In this document: one piece after another, positions 53,883 through 63,100 of the stretch
Layout: every line of letters starts with the position of its first letter
Position numbering within the stretch: position 1 is the first letter of the stretch
Notes under the pieces: generated by a model
The model's input: the letters and a program-made list of their open reading frames with translations, nothing else
The model's database searches: none
What the model was told of the DNA's origin: nothing
Source: Gammaproteobacteria bacterium
GTDB lineage: Bacteria; Pseudomonadota; Gammaproteobacteria; Berkiellales; Berkiellaceae
NCBI GenBank assembly: GCA_016191245.1
Contig: JACPOY010000025.1
Location: 124,001 to 188,000, forward strand
DNA length: 64,000 bases
Direction of reading: 5' to 3'
Translations under genes and position numbers: made by a program

Positions 53883-55622
53883 GTGAGCATATACATGAGT
53901 AAATCCAGTAAATCAAGTCGTGTTCTCTCTTTTAAAAATAAACAGAATGCAAGTGAAATTCACACTGTTGCACGTGGTCTCGATGTGCTCAGAAACCCAT
54001 TATTAAATAAAGGGATAGCCTTCACCTTACAAGAACGCGAGAGTCTTGGTTTAACAGGATTATTACCTTCTGGTGTTGCGACATTAGATGAGCAAGTGGC
54101 TCGGGTTTATCAACAGTATGTAGCGCAGCCTTCGAATATAGCAAAAAACATTTTTATGACAGCACTGCACGATCGTAATGAAGTTTTATTTTATAAATTG
54201 TTTACAACTCATGTGAAAGAAATGATGCCAATTGTTTATGATCCTGTTATTGGTGAGGCAATCCAGCAATATAGTCACGATTATAGAAGACCAAGAGGTA
54301 TTTGTTTATCTATCGATAATCCTGAAAAAATAGAAGAAAGCTTTAAAAATTTAGGTTTATCAGCAGATGATGTAGATTTAATTGTAGCAACGGATGCTGA
54401 GGAAATTTTAGGGATTGGAGATTGGGGCGTCGGCGGCATTGATATTGCTATAGGCAAATTAGCAGTTTATACCGCTGTAGCAGGCATTCATCCCTCAAGA
54501 GTCATTCCAGTGATGTTAGACGTAGGAACAGATAATGAAACGCTGCTAAATGATCCGCTTTATATGGGATATCGTCATTCTCGGGTGCAAGGTGAACGCT
54601 ATGATGCGTTTATAGCATCATATGTGAAATGCGTGAAAAAATTATTTCCAAAAGCACTCCTTCATTGGGAAGATTTTGGACCCGGTAATGGTCGTCGTAT
54701 ATTGTTAAAATATCGTGAACAATTTGCGACCTTCAATGATGATATGCAAGGCACAGGTGCTATTGCTTTAGCAGGAATGATGAACGCATTAAAAGTCGCT
54801 AAAACTACCTTAAGAGATGCAAAGGTAGTTATCTTTGGTGCGGGAACGGCAGGTGTTGGTATTGCAGATCAAATACGAGATGCGATGGTCAGAGATGGCT
54901 TAAAACATGATAAAGCGATGCAACAGATTTGGTTGATAGATAAACAAGGTTTGCTCACAAAAGCAATGGATAATTTAAGAGACTACCAAGAGCCCTATGC
55001 ACGTGAAATGAATGAAATAAAGAGTTGGAGCAAAACAGGAACAAATGGCAAAATCACACTTGCTGATGTGGTGAAAAATGTAAAACCCACCATTTTAATT
55101 GGCACTTCGACAACGCCGCATACTTTCACGCAAGAAATAGTAAAGGAAATGGCAAGTCATTGCGACAGACCCATTATTTTCCCTTTATCTAATCCTACAG
55201 CATTAATAGAAGCAAACCCAGCCGATATTATTGAATGGACAAAGGGCAAAGCCTTAGTGGCAACCGGCGCACCTTTTCCTGATGTTGAATACAATGGCGT
55301 AACCTATACGATAGGGCAAGCCAATAATGCGTTGCTCTATCCTGGATTGGGATTAGGAACTATCGTTTCGCAAGCGAGAGTTATCAGTGATGAAATGTTT
55401 TTTGCCGCAGCTCTTGCTGTAGCCAATAGTGCAAATTTGAATCGTGTGGGTGCTGCATTATTACCCTCGATAGATTCCTTGCGTTCAGTTTCAGCTAGTG
55501 TCGCAGTTAATGTTGTGAAAACAGCGCAAGAGCAAGGGATTGCAGAAGCATCTTTGACAGATATCGTTCAACAAGTCCATGAAGCAATGTGGGTGCCCGA
55601 CTATCCTGTGATTAAAAATTGA
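53883..55622 (+). CDS. maeA: NAD-dependent malic enzyme
   Basis: Oxidative decarboxylation of malate to pyruvate. The 579-residue protein matches the large NAD-malic enzyme (SfcA/MaeA): NRNPLLNKG-like N-terminus (LRNPLLNKGIAFTLQER), RPRGICLSI, TDAEEILGIGDWGVGGIDI, the metal/substrate motif FNDDMQGTGA and the Rossmann loop VIFGAGTAGVGIADQI. Start GTG 53883 or ATG 53895; AGAGGT at 53861 is distant from both. Single-gene unit. Confidence 0.96.
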   Translation: MSIYMSKSSKSSRVLSFKNKQNASEIHTVARGLDVLRNPLLNKGIAFTLQERESLGLTGLLPSGVATLDEQVARVYQQYVAQPSNIAKNIFMTALHDRNEVLFYKLFTTHVKEMMPIVYDPVIGEAIQQYSHDYRRPRGICLSIDNPEKIEESFKNLGLSADDVDLIVATDAEEILGIGDWGVGGIDIAIGKLAVYTAVAGIHPSRVIPVMLDVGTDNETLLNDPLYMGYRHSRVQGERYDAFIASYVKCVKKLFPKALLHWEDFGPGNGRRILLKYREQFATFNDDMQGTGAIALAGMMNALKVAKTTLRDAKVVIFGAGTAGVGIADQIRDAMVRDGLKHDKAMQQIWLIDKQGLLTKAMDNLRDYQEPYAREMNEIKSWSKTGTNGKITLADVVKNVKPTILIGTSTTPHTFTQEIVKEMASHCDRPIIFPLSNPTALIEANPADIIEWTKGKALVATGAPFPDVEYNGVTYTIGQANNALLYPGLGLGTIVSQARVISDEMFFAAALAVANSANLNRVGAALLPSIDSLRSVSASVAVNVVKTAQEQGIAEASLTDIVQQVHEAMWVPDYPVIKN

Positions 55623-55745
55623 AGTGGCTGTTTAACTTCAACAGTGGAGGAAATTGCTTTTAAATACATCAATGAGTGCAGCTCCTCATTTTGAAGGAAC
55701 TTAATTCACTTATTTTCAGTCAAAACAACAAATAGATGAAAATAA

Positions 55746-55949
55746 GTGAGATCAGTGAAAACACTTTTAGCTTTGTTAATCGCTTATACGGCAGCTCAAA
55801 TTGCTTATGATAGAGCTTACCAGCATCGTGTTGTCGACAATCGATCCCCTGAGATCAAAATTTGCCAATTTCAACCATTGTTAAATTATGGGATAACGTT
55901 AAAAATTCGCGGTTATTTTGAAAAAGGCAGCTGTTTAAAGCATCTTTGA
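55746..55949 (+). CDS. Small hypothetical protein with N-terminal TM/signal segment
   Basis: Up to 67 residues from GTG 55746; GTG 55755 would give a better hydrophobic start (VKTLLALLIAYTAAQIAY). The rest contains two cysteines (KICQF and GSCLKHL) that might pair in the periplasm. No family recognised and no strong ribosome site, so it may not be real. Lies in the gap after maeA. Confidence 0.35.
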   Translation: MRSVKTLLALLIAYTAAQIAYDRAYQHRVVDNRSPEIKICQFQPLLNYGITLKIRGYFEKGSCLKHL

Positions 55950-56010
55950 CAATATTATTCTTGATTGCTACTATACCCGACTATTTATTTAGTTAACAAA
56001 GGCTGTTGGT

Positions 56011-57396
56011 ATGTGGCAAGTAGATACAACAAAGCACTATAAAATCTGGTTCAGCAAAAAGCCTAGTGAATTTTTAGATGTTGAGAATCAGGAAAGATTT
56101 ATTCAGGCTTGCCATGATAATCCTCATATTACATTTAGCTTTATCTATAGTGCTGATTGTCTTGATGCTGCTGCCATTGTTCAATTAAAATCATTTTGTG
56201 ATAAATATCATATTAAACCTATCGATTTTGATAAAGAAATCCCTCCCTTATTACAAGATGAACAAGATAAGAAATTATATGGATTAGCCAAAAAAGAAAT
56301 AGCATTTACTTGTAAAAATGAAGGCGGTAATATGGCTGCCGCTTCCGATTATAGTCGCGCAATGCGTGCTATTATTGAAAAATTTGGGATTTATTCAGAC
56401 TGCGATGTTGGTATTAAATTTTCTAGCGTGCCGAAAATACTTCCTGTAAAAGAGCCTGTTGTTTTCCCAGTTGAAATAGTAAAAGAAGCGCGAGTTTCTA
56501 TCCCTGCTTTAAATAATGAGTTTCTTGCTTTTGCTTTTGATCCAAATGAGCCTGAAAAAATTGATCCCATTGCGCTAAAGAGACTTCGCTTATTGCAAGC
56601 AGAGCTAATGAAGAGAGCAACAATTGAAGAGAGCACTTTTTTTAAATTACCGTTGGAAGGGATATCAACCGATCTTATTCCAACCTCGCAAGAAGCATTT
56701 GTACTGAAACAATTTTTTATAGAAAATCCTGCTGCGGATATTTTTACTTTACGGCGATATCTTGAAAAATTTGATGTGAAAGAATTTATTCGAATGAAAT
56801 CTTTGGAATTTCCTTCTGAAATTTTAAGTGAATATTTACAAGAAGTAGAGTCTGAAGAAGACTACAAGCAAGCTTATATTAAATTTCTAAAGAAAGACGC
56901 CATTGGTTATATCTTATGGAGAGAATATGCTGATCCTTCATTATCATTATCAGCAGAGGAAATCATTGATGTAAAAACTGCAACGTTGAAGCATAAACTA
57001 TATGTGATGTCTGTAGCGGGGATATCCGGTCCTGTCAATTATCATGCCTTATTTCAAGATAAAGTTCCTAAACAAGGATTTACTGTTCTGGGTAACCAAT
57101 TTTTTGCTTCTATTTCACCTGCCGAAAAATGGCAAGAAATTGTTAATGCCTTTGAAGATTCTAGCATTCAAGCAAATAATTTAAGTAAGAACGTGCTTTC
57201 ACAAAATAAAGAATCCATTCGACGTAAACGTCATAGAGCAGAAAATCAACCCCTTATGCTAGAAGAGCTGCTCTCGGATCAATCATGGACGCCATTAGGA
57301 GCATTAAGAAAAGAACAAAGGATCCAAAATAAAGCTAATGCAACTCTTTGTTCTTCTGAAGACTTGCAACGGAATGCGACTAAAAGTAGATTTTAA
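56011..57396 (+). CDS. TcdA/TcdB-type glycosyltransferase-like protein (candidate effector)
   Basis: 461 residues. The first 140 residues look like a GT-A glycosyltransferase of the large-clostridial-toxin type: a tryptophan-containing start KIWFSKKP, the MAAASDYSRAMRAI helix (108-121; compare AASD in toxins) and the DxD sugar-nucleotide/metal motif D130-C-D132 in IYSDCDVGI. Beyond residue 150 no family is seen; the C-terminal tail is basic (RRKRHRAEN). No signal peptide. A host-directed glycosyltransferase as in Legionella or Clostridioides is suggested, but the match is motif-level only. Confidence 0.65.
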   Translation: MWQVDTTKHYKIWFSKKPSEFLDVENQERFIQACHDNPHITFSFIYSADCLDAAAIVQLKSFCDKYHIKPIDFDKEIPPLLQDEQDKKLYGLAKKEIAFTCKNEGGNMAAASDYSRAMRAIIEKFGIYSDCDVGIKFSSVPKILPVKEPVVFPVEIVKEARVSIPALNNEFLAFAFDPNEPEKIDPIALKRLRLLQAELMKRATIEESTFFKLPLEGISTDLIPTSQEAFVLKQFFIENPAADIFTLRRYLEKFDVKEFIRMKSLEFPSEILSEYLQEVESEEDYKQAYIKFLKKDAIGYILWREYADPSLSLSAEEIIDVKTATLKHKLYVMSVAGISGPVNYHALFQDKVPKQGFTVLGNQFFASISPAEKWQEIVNAFEDSSIQANNLSKNVLSQNKESIRRKRHRAENQPLMLEELLSDQSWTPLGALRKEQRIQNKANATLCSSEDLQRNATKSRF

Positions 57397-57403
57397 GTAT
57401 GAG

Positions 57404-57820
57404 TTACAGATTTTTTTTCATGAAATAGCATACCGCATCTTGAGAATATCCTTGGCGTTCAAAATCACACAGATAACCTAATTTTTCATAAAAATGTTTC
57501 ACTTCTTGGAAGTCCATGGTACATACTGTAGCCATGGCGCAACCCATTTCAATGCCTAGCGTATGGACTTTTTCCATGAGCGCCAATCCATAACCTTGAT
57601 TCCGATAGGCCGGGTTTACCCATAATTGATCGATATAAATGGTGCCATAAATTAAAGAACCATTGGCACCTGCAATAATTTCACCATCTTCTTCACGTAT
57701 AAAAAATGCATAGGGAGAAGCTTTTGAGGTAACTCCTCTTATGGCAGCTTCATAATTGATGCTATTGGTTAATTTTTCTAAATCTTCCGAAGTTGGGTGG
57801 GCGGTGAATTCAATTTCCAC
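57404..57820 (-). CDS. GNAT family N-acetyltransferase
   Basis: 138 residues. IYIDQLWVNPAYRNQGYGLALMEKVHTLG is the canonical GNAT beta-4/P-loop (Q/R-x-x-G-x-G/A) and VKHFYEKLGYL the C-terminal GNAT stretch. Start GTG at 57820, with GAGGAAGGA upstream. Lies 17 bp after the GrpB-GNAT gene on the same strand, so the two are likely an operon. Acceptor unknown. Confidence 0.87.
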   Translation of the reverse strand: MEIEFTAHPTSEDLEKLTNSINYEAAIRGVTSKASPYAFFIREEDGEIIAGANGSLIYGTIYIDQLWVNPAYRNQGYGLALMEKVHTLGIEMGCAMATVCTMDFQEVKHFYEKLGYLCDFERQGYSQDAVCYFMKKNL

Positions 57821-57837
57821 GGCAAGAGATCCTTCCT

Positions 57838-58656
57838 CTATTCTACAATTGTTTTACCTTGGTGTTTTAACCATTTTTCTGCAAAGTTAAGTAAGTAAGC
57901 TTCATGCTCTTGAGTCTGATACTCACTATCTAATGCTAAAGTAAGGATGTCGGCTTTTTGCTTGTTAACAAATTCAATATGTAAGATGCCTATTATTTTT
58001 GTGCCTAATCGATAAACAAAATGAAAGTGTGTGGGGGATGTAAACCATTCGTCATCACGATCATAAGGTTCATTAGCAGGTTCATAAATTTGTTGCTGAT
58101 AGATCCGATGATATTGTTCCCATTCGGCATCCAAACATGTTTGGACTACACGAGGGCTATCTAAACCTATATTTTCTTCAATTTCTTGAATCAATGAATC
58201 TTTGGCATTACAGTAGGCGACAATATCATTGGGGTAGTCTTTTGCATTTTTTATTTTAAGCTCAGCATAGGCTTGTAAAAAATCAGGATGAGTCTTTAAA
58301 TATTCTGCAAATTTGATATGACGCCGAATATCAGTGTTACCTTCTTCAAAGACATGCACATTAACGTTTTCTTTGGAAAAAAAACGTCTGAAAGGGATCC
58401 CATATTCTCCCTTTACGGTATACCCCAAAGCAGCCATGGCGCCGACGCGATTATCAACAGCAAGTATATCTTTTACTACGGGCATGATATCAATAATGGG
58501 TTTAGCAGCAAGGCCTGGCACACTGGTGCTACCAATATGATGAATGGTAATCATATTCTTACCTAATGCATGAGCAATCTTTTTTGCTTCTTCTGCAAAG
58601 AGCGTAGGCCAAATTGGATTGTAAGGCACGACTGTTATAACGCGTTGTGTTGTCAT
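57838..58656 (-). CDS. GrpB family protein fused to a GNAT-like domain
   Basis: 272 residues. N-terminal 170: GrpB/UPF0157 nucleotidyltransferase fold, with VVPYNPIWPTLFAEEAKKI, IHHIGSTSVPGLAAKPIIDIM and YPNDIVAYCNAKDSLI. C-terminal 100: GNAT-like strand-turn pattern (HFHFVYRLGTKIIGILHIEF, then ADILTLALDS, ending in a helix). The fusion is read from a single continuous frame. Function of GrpB proteins is not settled; the GNAT part could modify a CoA or nucleotide-linked substrate. First gene of a short operon with the next GNAT. Confidence 0.85.
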   Translation of the reverse strand: MTTQRVITVVPYNPIWPTLFAEEAKKIAHALGKNMITIHHIGSTSVPGLAAKPIIDIMPVVKDILAVDNRVGAMAALGYTVKGEYGIPFRRFFSKENVNVHVFEEGNTDIRRHIKFAEYLKTHPDFLQAYAELKIKNAKDYPNDIVAYCNAKDSLIQEIEENIGLDSPRVVQTCLDAEWEQYHRIYQQQIYEPANEPYDRDDEWFTSPTHFHFVYRLGTKIIGILHIEFVNKQKADILTLALDSEYQTQEHEAYLLNFAEKWLKHQGKTIVE

Positions 58657-58746
58657 AAATGATTATATTACTGAGAAATAAGGTTAGGATGTTAACATAA
58701 TGACTGGGGGCCGCGAAGGCCCCCACTAAAAGCTAAGCTGAAAACT

Positions 58747-58860
58747 TAAGATTTAGCCTCTTTCTTTTTTCTTCTGTTCTTTAACCTTACGTTTTTCTTT
58801 AAGAGATAACTTAGGTTCTTTCTTAGCTTCTTTTTGTGACTTCTTTTCTTTATTAGCCAT
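58747..58860 (-). CDS. Lysine-rich 37-residue micro-ORF
   Basis: ATG 58860, preceded by AGGAG, opens a 37-codon frame that is almost half Lys/Arg/Glu and contains KEKKSQKEAKKEPKLSL. Near codon 20 the reading frame one base over would continue as KEKRKVKEQKKKERG, a more regular charged helix, so a frameshift or sequence error is possible. Excellent ribosome site but no recognised function; might be a small cytoplasmic RNA- or membrane-binding peptide. The gap 58657-58963 otherwise holds a GGGGGCC-GGCCCCC hairpin at about 58704-58722. Confidence 0.5.
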
Positions 58861-58963
58861 GTTGGTTCTCCTGATAAATAAAATAAGAAGATCACTGGTA
58901 TATTAACGATAAGTTCAGAAATTATCTAGGGTGCATTAGTTTTATATAAAGTCATTTATAAAA

Positions 58964-60682
58964 CTAATGCGATTCTTTTGTCAATCGTTGCTTTTTGGGA
59001 TGCAAATGAACCTCATTCTGATTTTCTTTATTTTCCTCTTTACCTTTGAGATTTTCAATTTCTTCCTCTTTTAAGGCTAATTTTTTCCGCAGAATTTCAT
59101 TTTCTTGCTTAAGCAAGTTAATTTCTTGTTCTTTGAGACTTAGCTGCGTTTGCAAAAAAGCCTCAGGACGGTTCCGTTCGTTTGGTCCATTGGTATTATT
59201 CTTTAACAAGGGATTATTAGGGTTTACAAAAATGGGAACAGGAGATTGTTTTAGAGCAGGTGCTGTTGCTTTGGCAGGTATTGCATTATTGTTATTTTCG
59301 TTTGTATTTAGTTTTGGTGCAGTTATTTGAGGTTGCGAAGCGCTTTCATATTTTTTAGACCATTCATTGGCTTTTTGTGTATCAGGTGTTGTTCCATAGC
59401 CTGATTTATAACAGTCCGAAAGATATTTCCAAGCTTGGCGTATGGTATTGATAAGGATGAGATGATTAATCTGACCATATTGCTCAACAAATTGAACACC
59501 GAGGTCAGCTGCTAATTGATAACAACTAAAGGCAAACGCTTTTTCATTTTTATATACCTGTGCTAGTAGATGTAAAGCTAAAATATTTTCTCTAGCATGA
59601 AATTGCAATAAATAAGGAGAGTTATACTCTGTTAAATTAATTTTCTTGTTGATCTTGGCTGCTATTTCAAAATAATCTTTAGCTTTATTTAATTCATGTG
59701 GATCTTTGCTCATTTGATAGCTTTTGCCTAGTGCCACCCATCCTGGAATATAATCTTTATCAGCTAACGTTGCGTGTTCATAAGCGTTTCTGGCTAGAGT
59801 TAGATCAGATTGTAACTCATAGCAGCCTCCAATCAGTAACCATGCTGGAGCATGTTTATCATTGATAGCTAAGGCATCTTTAAGAAATCCAATGGCAATA
59901 TTGAGATTGCGTTCTGTGCCAATCCCAAAAGTATAGCAAAGTGCAAGCTCAACTAAGTCATTAATAGTAGGGGTTTTGATTTTTGTTGCTGCTAACAACT
60001 TATTAAATTGTTCTTTTTCATCGGATTCACTTGGCTTTGTTTCTACTGTCTTAGCTTTGGTCTTTTCGTTTTTAATTTTATATCCTTCTGGTGGCTTTGA
60101 TGGCAGGTAAAAAATTTCTGCACGATATCCTTTCAGATCAAGCTTTGGCGTGATTTGTTTATCTAGACTTTGTTCTTGGGCATCGATAAAGTAAACATTA
60201 TTTAATTTGTCGACAAAGTAATTCATAATATGACCACGCTGATAATTATCTTTGTGCGTCAAGACAATAAATCCATAAGCCGATTCGTCTTTTTTGCGTC
60301 TTGGCAAGCATTGAAGTGTGTTGATGATACTTTGAGGGGTTGTTGGCAAGAAACGCAGTTCCTTGTTAGCGTTTGCGTCATCGGTTAAATCAATTTCAAA
60401 TGTAATGGTGGGATCGGTCAAATCGCAAATGGTTCGATAATTTGGCTTGCCTGATTTTTCAATGAATCTTTTGTCTTTTGTGATGGATTGGGTAATCTTA
60501 TTATCCTTGAAATAAGGATGAGTATAAAGATGAGCCGATTCCACGGGCACAGGTTCAAGTCCTAAATTTTTTCCAACGGCGACATATGAGTCGAATCGTA
60601 ATGCGCAGTGACCGCAATTGATTGAACCATTGTTAGCATTGATGTCTTTAACGAGTTGCTTAAGATATTCGTAGGTATGCAT
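58964..60682 (-). CDS. Papain-fold (Tox-PL-like) protein with TPR/Sel1-type repeats (candidate effector)
   Basis: 572 residues from ATG 60682, chosen because GAAGGA sits four bases upstream; the open frame extends 11 codons further without such a site. Residues 15-200: papain-fold toxin-1/glutamine deamidase pattern, with C23 in SINCGHCALRFDSYV, H151 in GHIMNYFVD and the D167-x-Q169 pair in YFIDAQ, in the order and spacing of the Tox-PL catalytic triad. Residues about 235-430: helix-pair repeats, e.g. APAWLLIGGCYELQSDLTLA. C-terminus: Asn/Pro-rich linker and a Lys/Glu coiled coil. No signal peptide or TM. Expected to act on host or target proteins as a deamidase or protease; that is inference from the fold. 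Confidence 0.72.
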   Translation of the reverse strand: MHTYEYLKQLVKDINANNGSINCGHCALRFDSYVAVGKNLGLEPVPVESAHLYTHPYFKDNKITQSITKDKRFIEKSGKPNYRTICDLTDPTITFEIDLTDDANANKELRFLPTTPQSIINTLQCLPRRKKDESAYGFIVLTHKDNYQRGHIMNYFVDKLNNVYFIDAQEQSLDKQITPKLDLKGYRAEIFYLPSKPPEGYKIKNEKTKAKTVETKPSESDEKEQFNKLLAATKIKTPTINDLVELALCYTFGIGTERNLNIAIGFLKDALAINDKHAPAWLLIGGCYELQSDLTLARNAYEHATLADKDYIPGWVALGKSYQMSKDPHELNKAKDYFEIAAKINKKINLTEYNSPYLLQFHARENILALHLLAQVYKNEKAFAFSCYQLAADLGVQFVEQYGQINHLILINTIRQAWKYLSDCYKSGYGTTPDTQKANEWSKKYESASQPQITAPKLNTNENNNNAIPAKATAPALKQSPVPIFVNPNNPLLKNNTNGPNERNRPEAFLQTQLSLKEQEINLLKQENEILRKKLALKEEEIENLKGKEENKENQNEVHLHPKKQRLTKESH

Positions 60683-60863
60683 AAAATCCTTCACTGAGTG
60701 CAATTGCACTGACACAATTTTAGTAAGATGGCGTTATGATACTAAAATCTTATCAATGTATCTGTCGTGATTAATTTTACAATTCATCATAGATATTGAC
60801 TTAGATAGGGGTTTTGCATGAAACTCTCTTGCTTGAAATGATAATGTATATGAGAAAATCAGT

Positions 60864-61967
60864 ATGAAAGAACAAAAAAAGACAAAAACACAGAAAACAC
60901 AGAAAACACAAAAAATGCTTAAAAATATTGTTGATCTTTTAATTCATAATATGAAGAAATTAACGATAACACCGCATCCTGCTGAAAAACCGCTTCTAGG
61001 AGATGCTTCCCCGATAAACTTCGTGCCAGGTGAAGTATTACTTCATACATTTGATATAGGCGACTATAGTGAAAAGCAACGTTTATTGCTATGTCGAGTC
61101 AATAAAAGATTTCATGATCTTATTAAAGCTGACGGTAGGTTATTGTTGCAATCGCCGGAAGTCTTGGAAGATATGGATGAATTTCCTGCTAATCAAAAAA
61201 GTGTAGATGCTTTATTTGATAGTCAGACTGAAGAGATAAATTATCTTTTAAATAATGAGACATCTATTTATGATAAAAATCATGCCGCTCAAAATATTCA
61301 AGATGCGTTCGATGATCTTAAGAAGGTTCCGCAAAAAAAAGATTTTTATAGCTTGTATCTTCGCCACAAAGCCCTTAATCATATTAATACATGTATTATT
61401 TTGAATTGCATAAAACTTAACCAAAATGAATACATGTTGCTTTGTTCAAACTCACATCTTACGAGATTTCCTTCAAAGGTGCTGAATGTACCGCACTTGC
61501 AGAAATACTGGGGTACTATCTCCATTCTTGATCTTGAAGATAATATGATTAAAAGACTTCCCGATAGTATTTGCAAATTGTTCAATTTAAGACAACTTTG
61601 GGTTTCCAATAATCAACTTCAAGCATTACCACAAACACTTGCGGCTATGCCAAATTTGAAGCAATTAAAGGCAAGACAAAATTTTATCTTAAGTTTAGCG
61701 AATATCCAGTTTGATAAAATGGAGAGTCTAGAGTCGCTTATTTTGAGTGACAATCAGTTGCTAGATATTCCTGTAGAATTAGCAAAATCAAAGTTAAAGA
61801 CTTTACATATTGCTGGGAATTGTTTAACTGTATTACCAGATGCCCTTTCAGAGAAAGTACTTCTCATGAGTGAAAGTGGTGAATTACATTTTGTTTCAAA
61901 AGAAAAGATATTGGCTTCTCAAAAAACACTAGTAAAAGAAAATGCTATGAAGGTTTGTCTAAGATAA
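60864..61967 (+). CDS. F-box-like and leucine-rich-repeat protein (candidate effector)
   Basis: 367 residues. Basic N-terminal stretch with a 9-bp tandem repeat (KTQKTQK). Residues 53-90 are an F-box-like helix set (VPGEVLLHTF, then LLLCRVNKRFHDLI) resembling L-P-x-E-V-L-x-x-I-F. Residues 195-330 carry LRRs (ISILDLEDNMIKRLPDSI, LRQLWVSNNQLQALPQTL, LESLILSDNQLLDIPVEL). The combination is typical of eukaryotic F-box-LRR proteins that recruit targets to SCF ubiquitin ligases and of Legionella effectors; a bacterial effector of that type is implied. Start ATG 60864 follows GAGAAAATCAGT. Confidence 0.75.
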   Translation: MKEQKKTKTQKTQKTQKMLKNIVDLLIHNMKKLTITPHPAEKPLLGDASPINFVPGEVLLHTFDIGDYSEKQRLLLCRVNKRFHDLIKADGRLLLQSPEVLEDMDEFPANQKSVDALFDSQTEEINYLLNNETSIYDKNHAAQNIQDAFDDLKKVPQKKDFYSLYLRHKALNHINTCIILNCIKLNQNEYMLLCSNSHLTRFPSKVLNVPHLQKYWGTISILDLEDNMIKRLPDSICKLFNLRQLWVSNNQLQALPQTLAAMPNLKQLKARQNFILSLANIQFDKMESLESLILSDNQLLDIPVELAKSKLKTLHIAGNCLTVLPDALSEKVLLMSESGELHFVSKEKILASQKTLVKENAMKVCLR

Positions 61968-61980
61968 TGCATTCATGATT

Positions 61981-62898
61981 TTATTTTTCGAGCGCAAGCG
62001 TAAATTCTTCTTTTTTAGCTCTTGCGCTCAAGGCGACACATAGTAAACCACTAAAGATAAACATCATGGCCAGTTTCATTGTTACGGTGATATTCTCATT
62101 CAGAATGAGCGCAGCTGAAATAACACCCACAAGAGGGACTCCCAGCAACCCTAACGAGACGGTAATAGATGGTAGTTTTCTACTTACTATAGCAATACCA
62201 CCGTTACATAAAGCGGTTGCTAATACTGCGGTATAGATCATCGCCAAGACGGAAGTATGGTTCCATTCTATTGTTGGTGAAGGCTCATTGATAAAGGCAA
62301 TCAAAAGAACAGGAAGAGCGCCTACTAGCAGTTGCCAAGGAAGTAGTTCTAATGGTGAACGATGCCATTGTAAATTTCGTGCGCAGCAAATTGAAATTGC
62401 CATACACAATGCCGCACCAATCAATATGCAATTGCCATAAATTGTTTCATGACTTGCCCAGTCAAGACTAAATGGGCTAAAAAGAATCATGATCCCAAGG
62501 AAGCCTAAAACTAAGCCACAGGATTTGAGTAGGTTTAATTTTTCATTAAATAAAAATAAGGCCATGGGGGTTACCCAGATTGGAATAGTATAAACCAAAA
62601 TGGCAGAACGTCCGGCATCGACATAATTTAATCCCAGATTAATGAGCAAAGTAAATAAGCCCATTTGTAAAAGACCAATGATGAAGATGAGTGGTAAGTC
62701 ATTTTTTTTCGGTAGTTTCAATTTTCCTAATAAACCCACTAGAGCGAACATACTGATACAGCCAATGCTTAAACGTAAAGCTGCATGCCATATGGCGCTC
62801 ATATATTCCATACCAATTTTATTCATTGGCCAATTTAAGCCCCACAATATAATGATCATGATGAATAGAAGATAAATTTTTGATAATGGGTTTGTCAT
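61981..62898 (-). CDS. EamA/DMT-family transporter
   Basis: About 305 residues with ten TM helices in two EamA repeats. N-terminus YLLFIMIIILWGLNWPMNKIGMEYM is standard. Start ATG 62898 is preferred over a GTG at 62928 because the extra residues (WPPQFSRKL) look non-conserved; neither has a good ribosome site. Presumed exporter or importer of amino acids or other metabolites; substrate unknown. Converges with the F-box-LRR gene at its C-terminal end. Confidence 0.88.
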   Translation of the reverse strand: MTNPLSKIYLLFIMIIILWGLNWPMNKIGMEYMSAIWHAALRLSIGCISMFALVGLLGKLKLPKKNDLPLIFIIGLLQMGLFTLLINLGLNYVDAGRSAILVYTIPIWVTPMALFLFNEKLNLLKSCGLVLGFLGIMILFSPFSLDWASHETIYGNCILIGAALCMAISICCARNLQWHRSPLELLPWQLLVGALPVLLIAFINEPSPTIEWNHTSVLAMIYTAVLATALCNGGIAIVSRKLPSITVSLGLLGVPLVGVISAALILNENITVTMKLAMMFIFSGLLCVALSARAKKEEFTLALEK

Positions 62899-63100
62899 GA
62901 GTTTTCTTGAAAATTGGGGAGGCCACACACATTAGAGGATATATAGTAATCTATTCCTTCATATAGCTAAAGAGAGCCTGTTTTACTTCATCTACAGCTT
63001 TATACCACTTATCTTGAATGGTCATTTCCGCATTGACGTGAGCGCTCACTCACTGATATATTGTTATTAGTTGATTGAATAACTCTGAAGGGGAAATACT

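Noticed and set aside
61988..62036. GAGCGCAAG / CTTGCGCTC inverted pair near the EamA stop codon
   Set aside because: Its arms fall inside the coding end and no T-run follows on either strand, so a terminator call is not supported.
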